Of a stretch of 64,000 nucleotides of DNA, positions 44,971-53,578 are shown piece after piece (positions within the stretch are counted from its first letter, which is position 1; every line of letters begins with the position of its first letter). This stretch comes from Pseudomonadota bacterium (GTDB taxonomy: Bacteria > Pseudomonadota > Alphaproteobacteria > Rhizobiales > Xanthobacteraceae). The notes below the pieces were generated by a model. The model did no database searches. It had not been told where the DNA came from and saw only the letters and a program-made list of their open reading frames with translations. A program made the position numbers and the translations under genes. The stretch spans positions 15,636-79,635 of the forward strand of contig JAEYAU010000174.1 in assembly GCA_023404705.1 (NCBI GenBank). The letters run 5' to 3'.

Positions 44971-45669
44971 TCAGGCTCCGAGCAACCGTTGCCGCAGGGC
45001 GGCGTCGGCGTTGAGCTCCGCGGCAGCGCCGGTCCACGCGACGCGGCCGTGGTCGACCACCGCGACTCTGTCGGCGACCGAGAGCGCCATCTCGGCATTC
45101 TGCTCCACCACCAGCGATGCCACGCCTTCGTCCCGCAAGCGGCGGATGGTGGCCAGCACGTCACTGACGATCTTCGGGGCGAGGCCCTGACTCGGCTCGT
45201 CGAACAACACCAATCCGGGCGATCCCACCAGCGCGCGGGCGATCGCAACCATCTGCATCTCGCCGCCCGAGAGGTTCTCGCAATCGCGCTCCATCAGGTG
45301 CTCGAGCGGGGAGAAGATCTCGGTGGTCTCCTTCACGCTCCAGGCGCGGAAGCGCGTGCGCTTCTTCGCGATCGCCAGATTGCGCGCCACCGTGAGCGTC
45401 GGGCAGAGTCGACGGTCGTCCGGCACCCATGAGATGCCGGCCCGCGCGATCTCATGGGTCGGCGCGCGCGTCACGTCGCGCCCGCAGAAACGGATCGCGC
45501 CGCGCCGCGCCCGCGTGAGCCCAAGGATCGAGCGCAGCGTGGTGGTCTTACCGGCGCCGTTCGGCCCGAGCAGCGCGAACACTTCGCCGGGCGCCACGCT
45601 GAGTGACAGCCCAAAGAGCGCCTGCGTCTCCCCATAGAAGGTATCGATCCCGTCCACCTCGAGGATCAA
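44971..45669 (-). CDS. livF: Branched-chain amino acid-type ABC transporter ATP-binding protein LivF
   Basis: 232 residues starting at TTG, overlapping the livG stop by TTGA; the protein then begins MILEVDGIDTFYGETQALFG as LivF proteins do. Walker A GPNGAGKTTTLRSILGL, LivF-type Q-loop ISWVPDDRRLCPTLTVARNL, signature NLSGGEMQMVAIARAL, Walker B VLFDEPSQGLAPKI and VVEQNAEMAL (Gln in place of the H-loop position, normal for LivF) are all intact. Confidence 0.93.
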   Translation of the reverse strand: MILEVDGIDTFYGETQALFGLSLSVAPGEVFALLGPNGAGKTTTLRSILGLTRARRGAIRFCGRDVTRAPTHEIARAGISWVPDDRRLCPTLTVARNLAIAKKRTRFRAWSVKETTEIFSPLEHLMERDCENLSGGEMQMVAIARALVGSPGLVLFDEPSQGLAPKIVSDVLATIRRLRDEGVASLVVEQNAEMALSVADRVAVVDHGRVAWTGAAAELNADAALRQRLLGA

Positions 45670-46406
45670 GAGAACCTCCCGAGGTTGGAGCGCTTGACCC
45701 ATTCGTTCTCCTGCAGCTCGCGCGGCGTGCCGCGCGCCACCACCTGGCCCCAGTGGATCACCGAGATCCGGTCCGCCAGGGAGAACAGGAAGCCCATGTC
45801 GTGCTCGATCGCGACGATGGTGAGCTGCCCCTTGAGGCGGCCCACCAGCTCGATCAGCCGTTGCGTGCCGTCGGTGCCGAGGCCGGAGGTCGGCTCGTCG
45901 AGGCAGAGCACGCGCGGCTTCTGGGCCAGCGCCACCGCGATCTCCAGCGCCCGCCGCTCGCCATAGGCGAGCTCCTTCGCCTTTACGTCGGCCTTGTCGG
46001 TGAGGCCGACGGCGGTGAGCACCGTCGCGGCGTCTTCCGCAAAGCCAAGATCGCCCGCCACGGCCCACCGCATGTCGAAGCCGCGCGCCCGGAACGCGGG
46101 CAGCGCCACCATGATGTTCTCGCGCGCCGTGAAGTCATCGAACAGCGTCATGATCTGGAACGAGCGCGCCACGCCCTTGTTGGCGATCGCATGCGGCGCG
46201 AGGCCGGTCACGTTCTCACCCGCGATGCGGATAGTGCCGCGGCTCGGCCTTACGCGCCCGGTCAGCACATTGAAGAACGTGGTCTTACCAGCGCCGTTCG
46301 GCCCCATGATGCCGTGCAGCTCGCCCTCGCGGACCTGCAGGTCGATCTCCTCCAGCACCACGCGGTCGCCGAACCGGACATGAATGCCTTGCGCTTCCAG
46401 CAGCAT
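45666..46406 (-). CDS. livG: Branched-chain amino acid-type ABC transporter ATP-binding protein LivG
   Basis: 246 residues. The start MLLEAQGIHVRFGDRVVLEE lies two bases downstream of the livM stop. Walker A MGPNGAGKTTFFNVLTG, Q-loop ARSFQIMTLFDDFT, a signature of the LivG variant form ELAYGERRALEIAVALA, Walker B VLCLDEPTSGLG, and H-loop AIEHDMGFLF are present. It pairs with LivF. Together with LivH and LivM it forms the second Liv importer of the window. Confidence 0.93.
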   Translation of the reverse strand: MLLEAQGIHVRFGDRVVLEEIDLQVREGELHGIMGPNGAGKTTFFNVLTGRVRPSRGTIRIAGENVTGLAPHAIANKGVARSFQIMTLFDDFTARENIMVALPAFRARGFDMRWAVAGDLGFAEDAATVLTAVGLTDKADVKAKELAYGERRALEIAVALAQKPRVLCLDEPTSGLGTDGTQRLIELVGRLKGQLTIVAIEHDMGFLFSLADRISVIHWGQVVARGTPRELQENEWVKRSNLGRFS

Positions 46407-46408
46407 GA

Positions 46409-47428
46409 TCAGCTCCGGAACAGGAGGCGCAGTCGCGCGCCGCCTTCGCGCCAGCCGCCTTCCTGCCGCAGCGCGCGCCATGCGCCCGCGATTCCTTCGG
46501 GGCGGAACAGCACCACGATGATGAACAGAAGGCCGAACCACAGCATCCAGGCATTGGTGATCGCCCCGATCACGTCCCGCGCCACCAGGAATGTGACGAC
46601 GCCGATCACGGGTCCCCAGAAGCTGACGAGCCCGCCGCCGACCAGCGTCATCATCACGACATAGCCCGACTGATGCAGGCTCATCACGTCCGGGAAGGCC
46701 GCGAGCTGCGCCATTGCGAACAGGGCGCCCGCGAAGCCGGACAGTCCCGCCGAAAGCGCGAACACCGAGGCCTTGTAGAGCCACACGCGATAGCCGAGAT
46801 GCGCTGCGCGCGTCTCGCTCTGCCGGATCGCAGCCAGGATGCGGCCGTAAGGCGAATGCGTGAGCCGCCACAGCGCCGCCACCACGATCGCGAAGGCGGC
46901 CAACACGAAATAGTAGAAGGCGGTATTGTCCGCGAGGTCGAAGCGGACCACGCCGAAATCCGCCGGCAGCCGCGCGATCTTGAGCAGGCCGTCCTCCCCG
47001 CCCGTGATGCCGTGCGCCTTGATCGCGACAGTCCAGAAGATCTGGCCGAACGCGATGGTCATGAACGCGTAATAGATCCCGCGCCGGTGCGAGATGAACT
47101 GCGCCACCAGCACGCCCGCGAACGCCGCCGCAAGCGCCGCGACGCCGAGGCAGAGCCAGAGATTGGCCGCGATGTTGAACTGCGCCAGACCGAACGCATA
47201 GGCGCCGACTCCGAAAAAGGCGCCGTGGCCGAAGGACGGAAGGCCGGCGGTGCCGAGCACGAGGTTGAAGGCGAGCGCATAGATCGACCAGATCAGGATC
47301 TCGACGCCGAGATAGGGATAGAGACCGATTCGGGAGATCCACAGCGGCACCGTGAGCAGCACCAGCCACAGCACCAGCATGGTCGGCGTCACCAGTCTCG
47401 CGGCATCCGAATGGGTCGTGGTCATCAT
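46409..47428 (-). CDS. livM: Branched-chain amino acid-type ABC transporter permease LivM
   Basis: 339 residues from MMTTTHSDAARLV; the ATG overlaps the livH stop by four bases and a longer frame upstream is a livH shadow. The conserved segment ALAFNLVLGTAGLPSFGHGA with AFFGVGAYAFGL is at about 55-80, and the coupling loop AAIRQSETRAAHLGY near 210. The C-terminus ends in basic residues (GGARLRLLFRS). The gene is part of livK-H-M-G-F-ATPase-SDR. Confidence 0.92.
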   Translation of the reverse strand: MMTTTHSDAARLVTPTMLVLWLVLLTVPLWISRIGLYPYLGVEILIWSIYALAFNLVLGTAGLPSFGHGAFFGVGAYAFGLAQFNIAANLWLCLGVAALAAAFAGVLVAQFISHRRGIYYAFMTIAFGQIFWTVAIKAHGITGGEDGLLKIARLPADFGVVRFDLADNTAFYYFVLAAFAIVVAALWRLTHSPYGRILAAIRQSETRAAHLGYRVWLYKASVFALSAGLSGFAGALFAMAQLAAFPDVMSLHQSGYVVMMTLVGGGLVSFWGPVIGVVTFLVARDVIGAITNAWMLWFGLLFIIVVLFRPEGIAGAWRALRQEGGWREGGARLRLLFRS

Positions 47429-48345
47429 GCTTCGAGCACGCTTTTCTTGCCGAACAGGCCGCGTGCGCGGAACGTGACCACCGCGACCAGGAGGATGTAC
47501 ATGGAGAGCAGTGACCATTCGGACGCGTAGGCGCCCGTAAGGCCGACAACCAGTCCGACCATCAGACCCGCGAGCACGGCGCCCCAGAAGCTGCCGACGC
47601 CGCCGAGAACGATGATCAAGAAGGCCGGCACCACGGCGTCCACGCCCATATGCGGGCGGATGCCCCAGATCGGCGCCACGATGATCCCTGCGATCGCCGC
47701 CAGCATGGTGCCGAAACAGAACACCGCCATGCGCAGGCGGCCGAGGTTGATCCCGAGCGCGCGTACGATCTCGCTGTCATGCGCGCCCGCCTTGATGATG
47801 GCGCCGTATGGCGTCTTCTCGATCACGAGCCAGACCAGGAAGATCACCGCGGCTGCGAAGCCCGCCGCGTAGAAGCGATAGGTGGACCAGATCAGGTCCT
47901 GCAGGATGAACCCGCCGCTCACCGCCTGAGGCACGGTGAGCACGTAGTCGCGCGTGCCCCAAGTGAGCCGGATCGCCTCCTCGATCACCATGGCGACGCC
48001 GAAGGTGAGCAGGAGGCCATAAAGCGGGTCCTTGCCGTAGGTGCGGCGCATGCAGAGCTCGACCGCAATGCCGATGATGCCGACCACCAGCGGCGCAATC
48101 ACCAACGTCGCCGCGTAGCGCCACCCGAGGGGCAGCGCGAGCCAGGCTTCGGCGAGGCCGTGCGGCAGCGGCGGCCGCGGCCCCAGCAGCTGCAGCGCCA
48201 CATAGGCGCCGAGCGCGAACAAGGAGCCATGCGCCAGGTTGATCTGCTCCATCAGCCCGACGATCAGCATGAAGCCGAGCGCGATTAGCGCGAACAGCAG
48301 TCCGAGCGTCAGGCCGTTGACCAGATGCGGCAGAAGGTCGAGCAC
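47425..48345 (-). CDS. livH: Branched-chain amino acid-type ABC transporter permease LivH
   Basis: 306 residues starting at GTG. Near the N-terminus it has LGFMLIVGLMEQINLAHGSL, the LivH hallmark. Eight or so membrane helices follow, with the coupling loop KTPYGAIIKAGAHDSEIVRA and IVLGGVGSFWGAVLAGLMVG. About 97 bases containing a strong hairpin separate it from livK upstream. It forms the pore with LivM. Confidence 0.92.
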   Translation of the reverse strand: MLDLLPHLVNGLTLGLLFALIALGFMLIVGLMEQINLAHGSLFALGAYVALQLLGPRPPLPHGLAEAWLALPLGWRYAATLVIAPLVVGIIGIAVELCMRRTYGKDPLYGLLLTFGVAMVIEEAIRLTWGTRDYVLTVPQAVSGGFILQDLIWSTYRFYAAGFAAAVIFLVWLVIEKTPYGAIIKAGAHDSEIVRALGINLGRLRMAVFCFGTMLAAIAGIIVAPIWGIRPHMGVDAVVPAFLIIVLGGVGSFWGAVLAGLMVGLVVGLTGAYASEWSLLSMYILLVAVVTFRARGLFGKKSVLEA

Positions 48346-48370
48346 GCGTCAGTTCCGTTCGGAAGGAAAT

Positions 48371-48397
48371 CCCTCTCCCCGCGTTTTGGGGAGAGGG
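48371..48397. promoter_or_regulatory. Intercistronic hairpin between livK and livH
   Basis: CCCTCTCCCC pairs perfectly with GGGGAGAGGG over 10 bp around loop GCGTTTT. The sequence resembles the short CTCTCCCC/GGGGAGAG intergenic repeats scattered through many alphaproteobacterial genomes, so it may be a mobile-type palindrome co-opted as an mRNA 3' stabiliser between binding protein and permease. Confidence 0.6.
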
Positions 48398-48441
48398 AAG
48401 ACGATGCCGGGGTGAGAGCGTGATCCCGGCGCCGTATGGGC

Positions 48442-49722
48442 TTAGGAGTCGACGCTCGGTACCTGCTCGTAGGGCACGAGCTTGCACTTGCCGGGCGCTG
48501 CGTCGTCCTCGGCGGTCTTCGGCTCGGTCCAGCTGATGATCTCGTAGAGATCAGTGGCATCTGCCGGCTTCATGTTGCGACGCGCCAGATAGATCGTCTG
48601 CTGCATCTGGTGCGTCGCCGGGTTCATGAAGGCGTCGAAGTGCTGCATGCGGTCGGTAGCCGAGACCTTGAGGTTCTCGAGCTCCTTGATGATCTTGACG
48701 TTGTTCGTCGAGCCCGCGCGCTCGATCGCCTTCAGCAGCTCACGCGTCGCCATGTAGCCGTTGTAGGAGACGTTGCCGGGCACCGGGATCGGCCCGTCCT
48801 TGTTCGCGGCCTGCCACGCCTTCACGAACTCGGCGACGCCGGGCAGCGGCAGCTTGTGATACCAGGTGGTGCCGAACACCCCGAACAGGCTGTTGGGCGC
48901 GCCCCAGATATCGGGCCAGTCCTGCTGGTTGTTGATCCAGGCGGGCCGTCCGTCGAGCTTGAGCTGCGCGACCTGCTCACGCAGGGCCTTGATGTCGTCT
49001 CCACCAATTGCGGTCGCCACCACATCGGGCTTCGCCTGCTGGATCTTGAGCAGATAAGCCGTGAAGTCGCGCGTGTTCTGCGGCACCAGCAGATTGTCGA
49101 TGACTTTGCCGCCCGCGGCTTCCACCTGCGCCTTGGTGGCCGCCGATGTGGTGTGGCCCCATACATAATCATTGGTGAGCAGCAGCCAGTTCTTGCCGAT
49201 GCCCTGCACGGCGTTCTTCACGGCGGCCTTCGAGAAGTTCGTCCCGTTGCCGTCCCATACGAACTTGATGCGTGCGCAGTTCTCGCCCGCTTCGCTCGGC
49301 GCCGAGGAATTGGTGTTGAGATAGATCACGCCGTTCTTGGCCGCGACCTGCGTGATCGCATTGGCGACGCCCGAATGTACGGCGCCGATCAGGATCGTGC
49401 AGTCCTCGCGCGTGATGAAGCGCTCGGCGATGCGGCTGCCCGTCGCCGGTGTCGTCTCGGTGTCGGCGGTGATCCAGGTGATCTTGCGGCCGAGCACGCC
49501 GCCCTTGGCGTTGAACTCGTCGATCGCCATGCGAATGCCGCGCAGGTCGTCCTGGCCGCTGTTGCCGTATTGACCGCTGGCATCGCAAGTGAGACCGAGC
49601 TTGATCGGCTTCGCCTGCGCAAAGGCCGTGTTGTGCTTCCATGGGCCGTAGAATGCGGTCGCAAGCCCCGCCAAAGCGGAGCCCTCGACGAACCTTCGGC
49701 GCGTCAGTCGCAATTTCGACAT
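48442..49722 (-). CDS. Branched-chain amino acid/urea-type substrate-binding protein (Tat-exported)
   Basis: 426 residues from ATG at 49722, preceded by GGGAGG seven bases upstream. The N-terminus has a twin-arginine signal, LRLTRRRFVEGSALAGLATA, with cleavage near AFAQA, unlike the Sec signal of the other LivK-like protein in the window. The mature Peripla_BP_6 domain opens KPIKLGLTCDASGQYGNSGQ. Features such as MAIDEFNAKGGVLGRKI and YLNTNSSAPSEAGENC fit the amide/urea/branched-chain binding class. It is the first gene of its operon, before the hairpin and livH. The ligand is uncertain. Confidence 0.9.
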   Translation of the reverse strand: MSKLRLTRRRFVEGSALAGLATAFYGPWKHNTAFAQAKPIKLGLTCDASGQYGNSGQDDLRGIRMAIDEFNAKGGVLGRKITWITADTETTPATGSRIAERFITREDCTILIGAVHSGVANAITQVAAKNGVIYLNTNSSAPSEAGENCARIKFVWDGNGTNFSKAAVKNAVQGIGKNWLLLTNDYVWGHTTSAATKAQVEAAGGKVIDNLLVPQNTRDFTAYLLKIQQAKPDVVATAIGGDDIKALREQVAQLKLDGRPAWINNQQDWPDIWGAPNSLFGVFGTTWYHKLPLPGVAEFVKAWQAANKDGPIPVPGNVSYNGYMATRELLKAIERAGSTNNVKIIKELENLKVSATDRMQHFDAFMNPATHQMQQTIYLARRNMKPADATDLYEIISWTEPKTAEDDAAPGKCKLVPYEQVPSVDS

Positions 49723-49787
49723 CTCATTCCTCCCTGACGTGTGGCTCGCCCGAGTTCTGCGTCGGGTCGGATCCATGAGGCCCGCGG

Positions 49788-50687
49788 TCAGCGTTTTCCG
49801 ACCTGCGTGCCGGTGATCTTCTCTTGTGCGGCGACCAGCGCGCCCACCAGCTTCTCGCCGTAGCCGAGCGAGGAGGCGAGCACGAAGCTCTGGTGCACGG
49901 CCTCGCCCATCAGGCTGGGCAGGCCCATCTGCTCGGTCATGTGCGTGTAGTAGCGCAGGTCCTTGCGCGCGAGATCGAGACCGAAGCGCAGCCCGTCATA
50001 GGTCCCGGCGAGCGCCGACGGCGCGATCATCTGGAAGATGCCGCTGTTCGCGCCGCCCGCCGCCACGACCTTGCAGAAGGCCGGCAGGTCGAGGCCCGCG
50101 CGGGCCGCTGCAACCAATGCCTCCGAGATCAGCGCGGCCTGCCCCATGGTGAGGAAGTTGTAGACGAGCTTGGTCGTGTGGCCGGCGCCGCTGCCGCCCA
50201 CATGGAAGATGTTCTCGCAGAACGCCTTCAGCACCGGCTCGATCTGCGCGAACACGGAAGGCTCCGCGCCCACCATGGCGTTGAGCCGCCCTTCCTCCGC
50301 CTCCTTTGGCGAGCGCGCCAGCGGCGCATCCGCGAAGGCGACGCCACGCGCGCGGAAATCCGCCGCGATGCGCGCGCTCGATTCCGGCTCGCTGGTCGTG
50401 CAATCGAGCACGATCAATCCCTCGCGCGCCGCGCTCATCAGCCCGTTCGCGCCGTAAACCACGGCTTCGACGGCGGGCGTGCCCGTCACGCAAACGATCA
50501 CGATGTCGGATTGCTTCGCGACTTCCGCTGCCGTTGCGGCTTCCGCGGCGCCGAGCGCCTTCAGCTCCTCGATCGCGCCGCGGCTGCGATGCGCCAGCGT
50601 CGTCACCGCGAAGCCCTTGGCGACGAGATTGCGCGCCATGCCACTGCCCATCATGCCGAGCCCGATGAAACCGATACGCCGTGCCAC
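49788..50687 (-). CDS. 3-hydroxyisobutyrate dehydrogenase family protein
   Basis: A 299-residue beta-hydroxyacid dehydrogenase (NAD-dependent oxidation of a 3-hydroxy acid to a semialdehyde or oxo acid). It starts at GTG with GGAGG seven bases ahead. Motifs: IGFIGLGMMGSGMARNLVAK (cofactor), the substrate loop DAPLARSPKEAEEGRL, catalytic Lys in GGSGAGHTTKLVYNFLTMGQ, and a C-terminal LARKDLRYYTHMTEQ. Upstream is a 109-base divergent region with palindromes shared with the RpiR gene. It may belong to valine, sulfolactaldehyde or tartronate semialdehyde metabolism; the exact substrate is unknown. Confidence 0.87.
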   Translation of the reverse strand: MARRIGFIGLGMMGSGMARNLVAKGFAVTTLAHRSRGAIEELKALGAAEAATAAEVAKQSDIVIVCVTGTPAVEAVVYGANGLMSAAREGLIVLDCTTSEPESSARIAADFRARGVAFADAPLARSPKEAEEGRLNAMVGAEPSVFAQIEPVLKAFCENIFHVGGSGAGHTTKLVYNFLTMGQAALISEALVAAARAGLDLPAFCKVVAAGGANSGIFQMIAPSALAGTYDGLRFGLDLARKDLRYYTHMTEQMGLPSLMGEAVHQSFVLASSLGYGEKLVGALVAAQEKITGTQVGKR

Positions 50688-50749
50688 TTCTTTCCTCCGG
50701 GTCCACAGCCGAGCGGCAATGGAAAATTTGTTCTATTGCTATTCCAAAA

Positions 50750-50765
50750 TAGAATACATATTCTA
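50750..50765. promoter_or_regulatory. Inverted-repeat operator candidate between dehydrogenase and RpiR genes
   Basis: TAGAATA-CA-TATTCTA is a perfect 7-bp inverted repeat in an AT-rich patch. A second overlapping pair, TTCTATT at 50731 and AATAGAA at 50748, strengthens the case. The position between divergent starts suggests binding by the RpiR-family protein encoded at 50797. Confidence 0.5.
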
Positions 50766-50796
50766 ACCGCTCTGTAAAGATCGATTTCGCGACGGG

Positions 50797-51684
50797 ATGA
50801 CGATGCGAGCCGCAAGACGGGAAACGAAGGCGCCCGCGACCTACGAGGATCTGGCGGCGCAGATCGCGCGCCGCCACGACGACCTCTCGGATCGTTTGCG
50901 CAAGATCGCGGCCTTCGCGGTTCAGCATCCGAACGAGATGGCGCTCGGCACGGTCTCGGTGCTCGCGAACCGGATCGGCGTACAGCCCTCGGCAATCGTG
51001 CGCTTCGCCAACAGCCTCGGCTATGACGGCTTCACCGAGATGCAGCAGGTGTTTCGCACCAAGCTCGTCGGCCCGTCGCTGCCGAGCTATCGCGAGCGCA
51101 TTGCGACGCTGCGCCGCGCGCGCGACGGCGAGGACTCGGTCGGCGCGCCGGCCGATGTGCTTGCCGAGTTCGTGGCGGACGACATCGCGTCGCTGGAAGC
51201 CCTGTACGGCGCGGTCCCCTTCGAACGGTTCGACCGCGCCTTGGCGCTGCTCGCCGGCGCCGAGACCATCTACCTGATGGCGCAGGGCCGCTCATTCCCG
51301 GTCGCCTATTATCTCGACTACGGGCTCGCCCGGCTCGACCTGAAGAGCCATCTGCTGGACGGCATCGGCGGGTTGCCGCTGCAGCGCGTGCGGGCCGTCA
51401 CCGCGCAGGACGTGCTGATCGCGGTCAGCTTCAAGGACTATGCGCGCGAAACCATCGAGGTAGCGGGCGAGCTCGCGGGCCGGGGCGTGCCCGTGATCGC
51501 GATCACGGACAATCCGTTGGGTCCCTTCGCTCGCCTTGCGGACGTAAGCTTCGAGATCGGCGAACCGCGCAACCGGCCCTTCCGTTCGCTGATCGCGCCC
51601 ATCTGTCTCGCCCAATCGCTGGTGGTGGCGCTCGGCCATCGTCTCGCCGAGCGTCAGGGAGGGCGCAATGGCCGCCGCCGCTGA
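50797..51684 (+). CDS. RpiR/MurR-family transcriptional regulator, IolR-like
   Basis: 295 residues. The N-terminal helix-turn-helix (about 15-90) reads LAAQIARRHDDLSDRLRKIA, MALGTVSVLANRIGVQPSAI, and VRFANSLGYDGFTEMQQVFR. The C-terminal SIS sugar-phosphate-binding domain (about 130-280) has AETIYLMAQGRSFPVAYYLD and DVLIAVSFKDYARETIEVAG. In rhizobia an RpiR protein precedes iolC and controls inositol genes; here its last 17 bases overlap iolC, supporting that role. The effector would be a phosphorylated inositol intermediate. Confidence 0.88.
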   Translation: MTMRAARRETKAPATYEDLAAQIARRHDDLSDRLRKIAAFAVQHPNEMALGTVSVLANRIGVQPSAIVRFANSLGYDGFTEMQQVFRTKLVGPSLPSYRERIATLRRARDGEDSVGAPADVLAEFVADDIASLEALYGAVPFERFDRALALLAGAETIYLMAQGRSFPVAYYLDYGLARLDLKSHLLDGIGGLPLQRVRAVTAQDVLIAVSFKDYARETIEVAGELAGRGVPVIAITDNPLGPFARLADVSFEIGEPRNRPFRSLIAPICLAQSLVVALGHRLAERQGGRNGRRR

Positions 51685-53578
51685 CGATCGCCGCTTCGAC
51701 CTGATCGCCATGGGCCGTGCAGCGGTCGACTTCTATGGCGAGCAGATCGGCGGCCGTCTCGAGGACATGGGCAGCTTCGCCAAGTATCTCGGCGGCTGCC
51801 CCGCGAATATCTCGGTCGGTGCTGCGCGGCTCGGCCTTCGCGTCGCGATGATCACGCGCGTCGGCGACGAGCACATGGGCCGCTTCGTGCGCGAGACGCT
51901 CGCGCGCGAGGGTGTCGACGTGAGTCATGTACGCACCGATCCGCAGCGGCTCACCGGACTCGTCGTGCTCGGGATCCGCGACCGCGAGACATTTCCGCTG
52001 ATCTTCTACCGTGAGAACTGCGCCGACATGGCGATCGCGCCCGAGGATTTCAACGCCGATTTCATCGGGTCGGCGCGCGCTTTGCTGGTGACCGGCACGC
52101 ATTTCTCGACTCGCCCGACCGACGCCGCTTGCCGCGCCGCCATCGGCCATGCCAGGGCGCGCGGCACCCGGGTCGTGTTCGACATCGACTATCGCCCCGT
52201 CCTGTGGGGCCTGACCTCGCCCGGCCTTGGCGAGCAGCGCTTCGTCGCCTCCGAGCGGGTCTCCGCTCACCTGCAGAGCATCGTCGCGTCCTGCGACCTC
52301 GTGGTCGGCACCGAGGAGGAGATCCACATTGCGGGCGGCACCACCGATACGATCGCGGCACTGCGCCGCTTGCGGCAGCTCACCGCCGCGACGCTGGTGG
52401 TGAAGCGCGGCGCCCTGGGCTGCGCGGTCTTTCCCGGCGCCATCCCGGAGCGGCTCGACGACGGCATCGTGCACGGCGGCTTCCCGACCGAGGTTTTCAA
52501 CGTGCTCGGCGCCGGCGATGCCTTCATGGCCGGGCTCCTGTCGGGCTGGCTGCGAGGCAAGGACTGGGCCGAGGCCGCGCGGATCGCCAATGCCTGCGGC
52601 TCTCTCGTGGTCTCCCGCCACGGCTGCGCGCCCGCGATGCCGAGCACGGCCGAGCTCGCGGAGTTCTTCGCCCGCGCCTCGACTGTACGCGCGCTGCACG
52701 CGGACCCTGTGGTCGCGCATCTGCACCGCACGACGACAGGCCGCCAGCCGCGGCCCGAGGTGCTCGCACTGGCCTTCGATCATCGCGAGCAGTTCGCACA
52801 GCTCGCCTCACGCACAGGGACCGACCCGGCGCGGATCCCGCGCTTCAAGGCTTTGATTGGCGAGGCGGTTGCAGCGCTGAGCCGAGATATCGAGTCCTTT
52901 GGGATCATCGTCGACGAACTCTATGGCCGTGACGTGCTGGACCGAATGACGGGCTCGGGTGTGTGGATCGCTCGTCCGGTCGAGCGTCCCGGCAGCCGTC
53001 CCCTCACCTTCGCAGCCGACACCGAGCTCGCGATCGCGCTGCGGTCCTGGCCTGTGGAGCACGTTGCCAAATGTCTCGTGACCTATGCGGCGGACGATCC
53101 GCCACCGCTGCGCGACGCGCAGGAGAAGGCGCTGGCGGAACTGCAACGCGCCGCTCACGCCACCGGCCGTGAATGGCTGCTCGAGATCATTCCGCCGAGC
53201 GACAGAGTGGCCGATGCCGCGGTCCCGTCCGCGGTCACCCGTCTCTACGAGATGGGCTTGAAACCCGACTGGTGGAAACTGCCGCCCTCGGCCAGCCAGG
53301 AAACGTGGCGCGCCATCGGCCAGGCCATCCGACAGCACGATCCAAACGCGCGCGGCGTTCTCGTGCTCGGGAGCGCGATGCATGAGAGCGAGCTCAAGGC
53401 AGCGTTCACGGCCGCTGTCGACGAGGAGGCCGTGCGCGGCTTCGCGATCGGCCGCACGATCTTCTGGCCGGCCGCCGAGCAATGGTTCGCGGATGCGCTG
53501 AGCGATGCGGACGCCGTCGCCCGCATCGTGGAGGGCTGCCGCCGCGTGGCCGCGGCTTGGCGCAGCGTACGGTCGTAA
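51668..53578 (+). CDS. iolC: Bifunctional 5-dehydro-2-deoxygluconokinase with DUF2090 (aldolase-like) domain, IolC-type
   Basis: A 636-residue fusion. Residues 1-325 are a PfkB/ribokinase domain: AMGRAAVDFYGEQIGGRLED, GGCPANISVGAARLGL, and the catalytic NVLGAGDAFMAGLLSGWLRG. It should phosphorylate 5-dehydro-2-deoxy-D-gluconate in myo-inositol breakdown. Residues about 330-630 form the DUF2090 TIM-barrel domain (VLALAFDHREQFAQLA, FGIIVDELYGRDVLDRM, WWKLPP), related to the IolJ aldolase. It is the usual proteobacterial IolC fusion at normal length. No iolD, iolE, iolB or iolG follows within the window. Confidence 0.9.
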   Translation: MAAAADDRRFDLIAMGRAAVDFYGEQIGGRLEDMGSFAKYLGGCPANISVGAARLGLRVAMITRVGDEHMGRFVRETLAREGVDVSHVRTDPQRLTGLVVLGIRDRETFPLIFYRENCADMAIAPEDFNADFIGSARALLVTGTHFSTRPTDAACRAAIGHARARGTRVVFDIDYRPVLWGLTSPGLGEQRFVASERVSAHLQSIVASCDLVVGTEEEIHIAGGTTDTIAALRRLRQLTAATLVVKRGALGCAVFPGAIPERLDDGIVHGGFPTEVFNVLGAGDAFMAGLLSGWLRGKDWAEAARIANACGSLVVSRHGCAPAMPSTAELAEFFARASTVRALHADPVVAHLHRTTTGRQPRPEVLALAFDHREQFAQLASRTGTDPARIPRFKALIGEAVAALSRDIESFGIIVDELYGRDVLDRMTGSGVWIARPVERPGSRPLTFAADTELAIALRSWPVEHVAKCLVTYAADDPPPLRDAQEKALAELQRAAHATGREWLLEIIPPSDRVADAAVPSAVTRLYEMGLKPDWWKLPPSASQETWRAIGQAIRQHDPNARGVLVLGSAMHESELKAAFTAAVDEEAVRGFAIGRTIFWPAAEQWFADALSDADAVARIVEGCRRVAAAWRSVRS

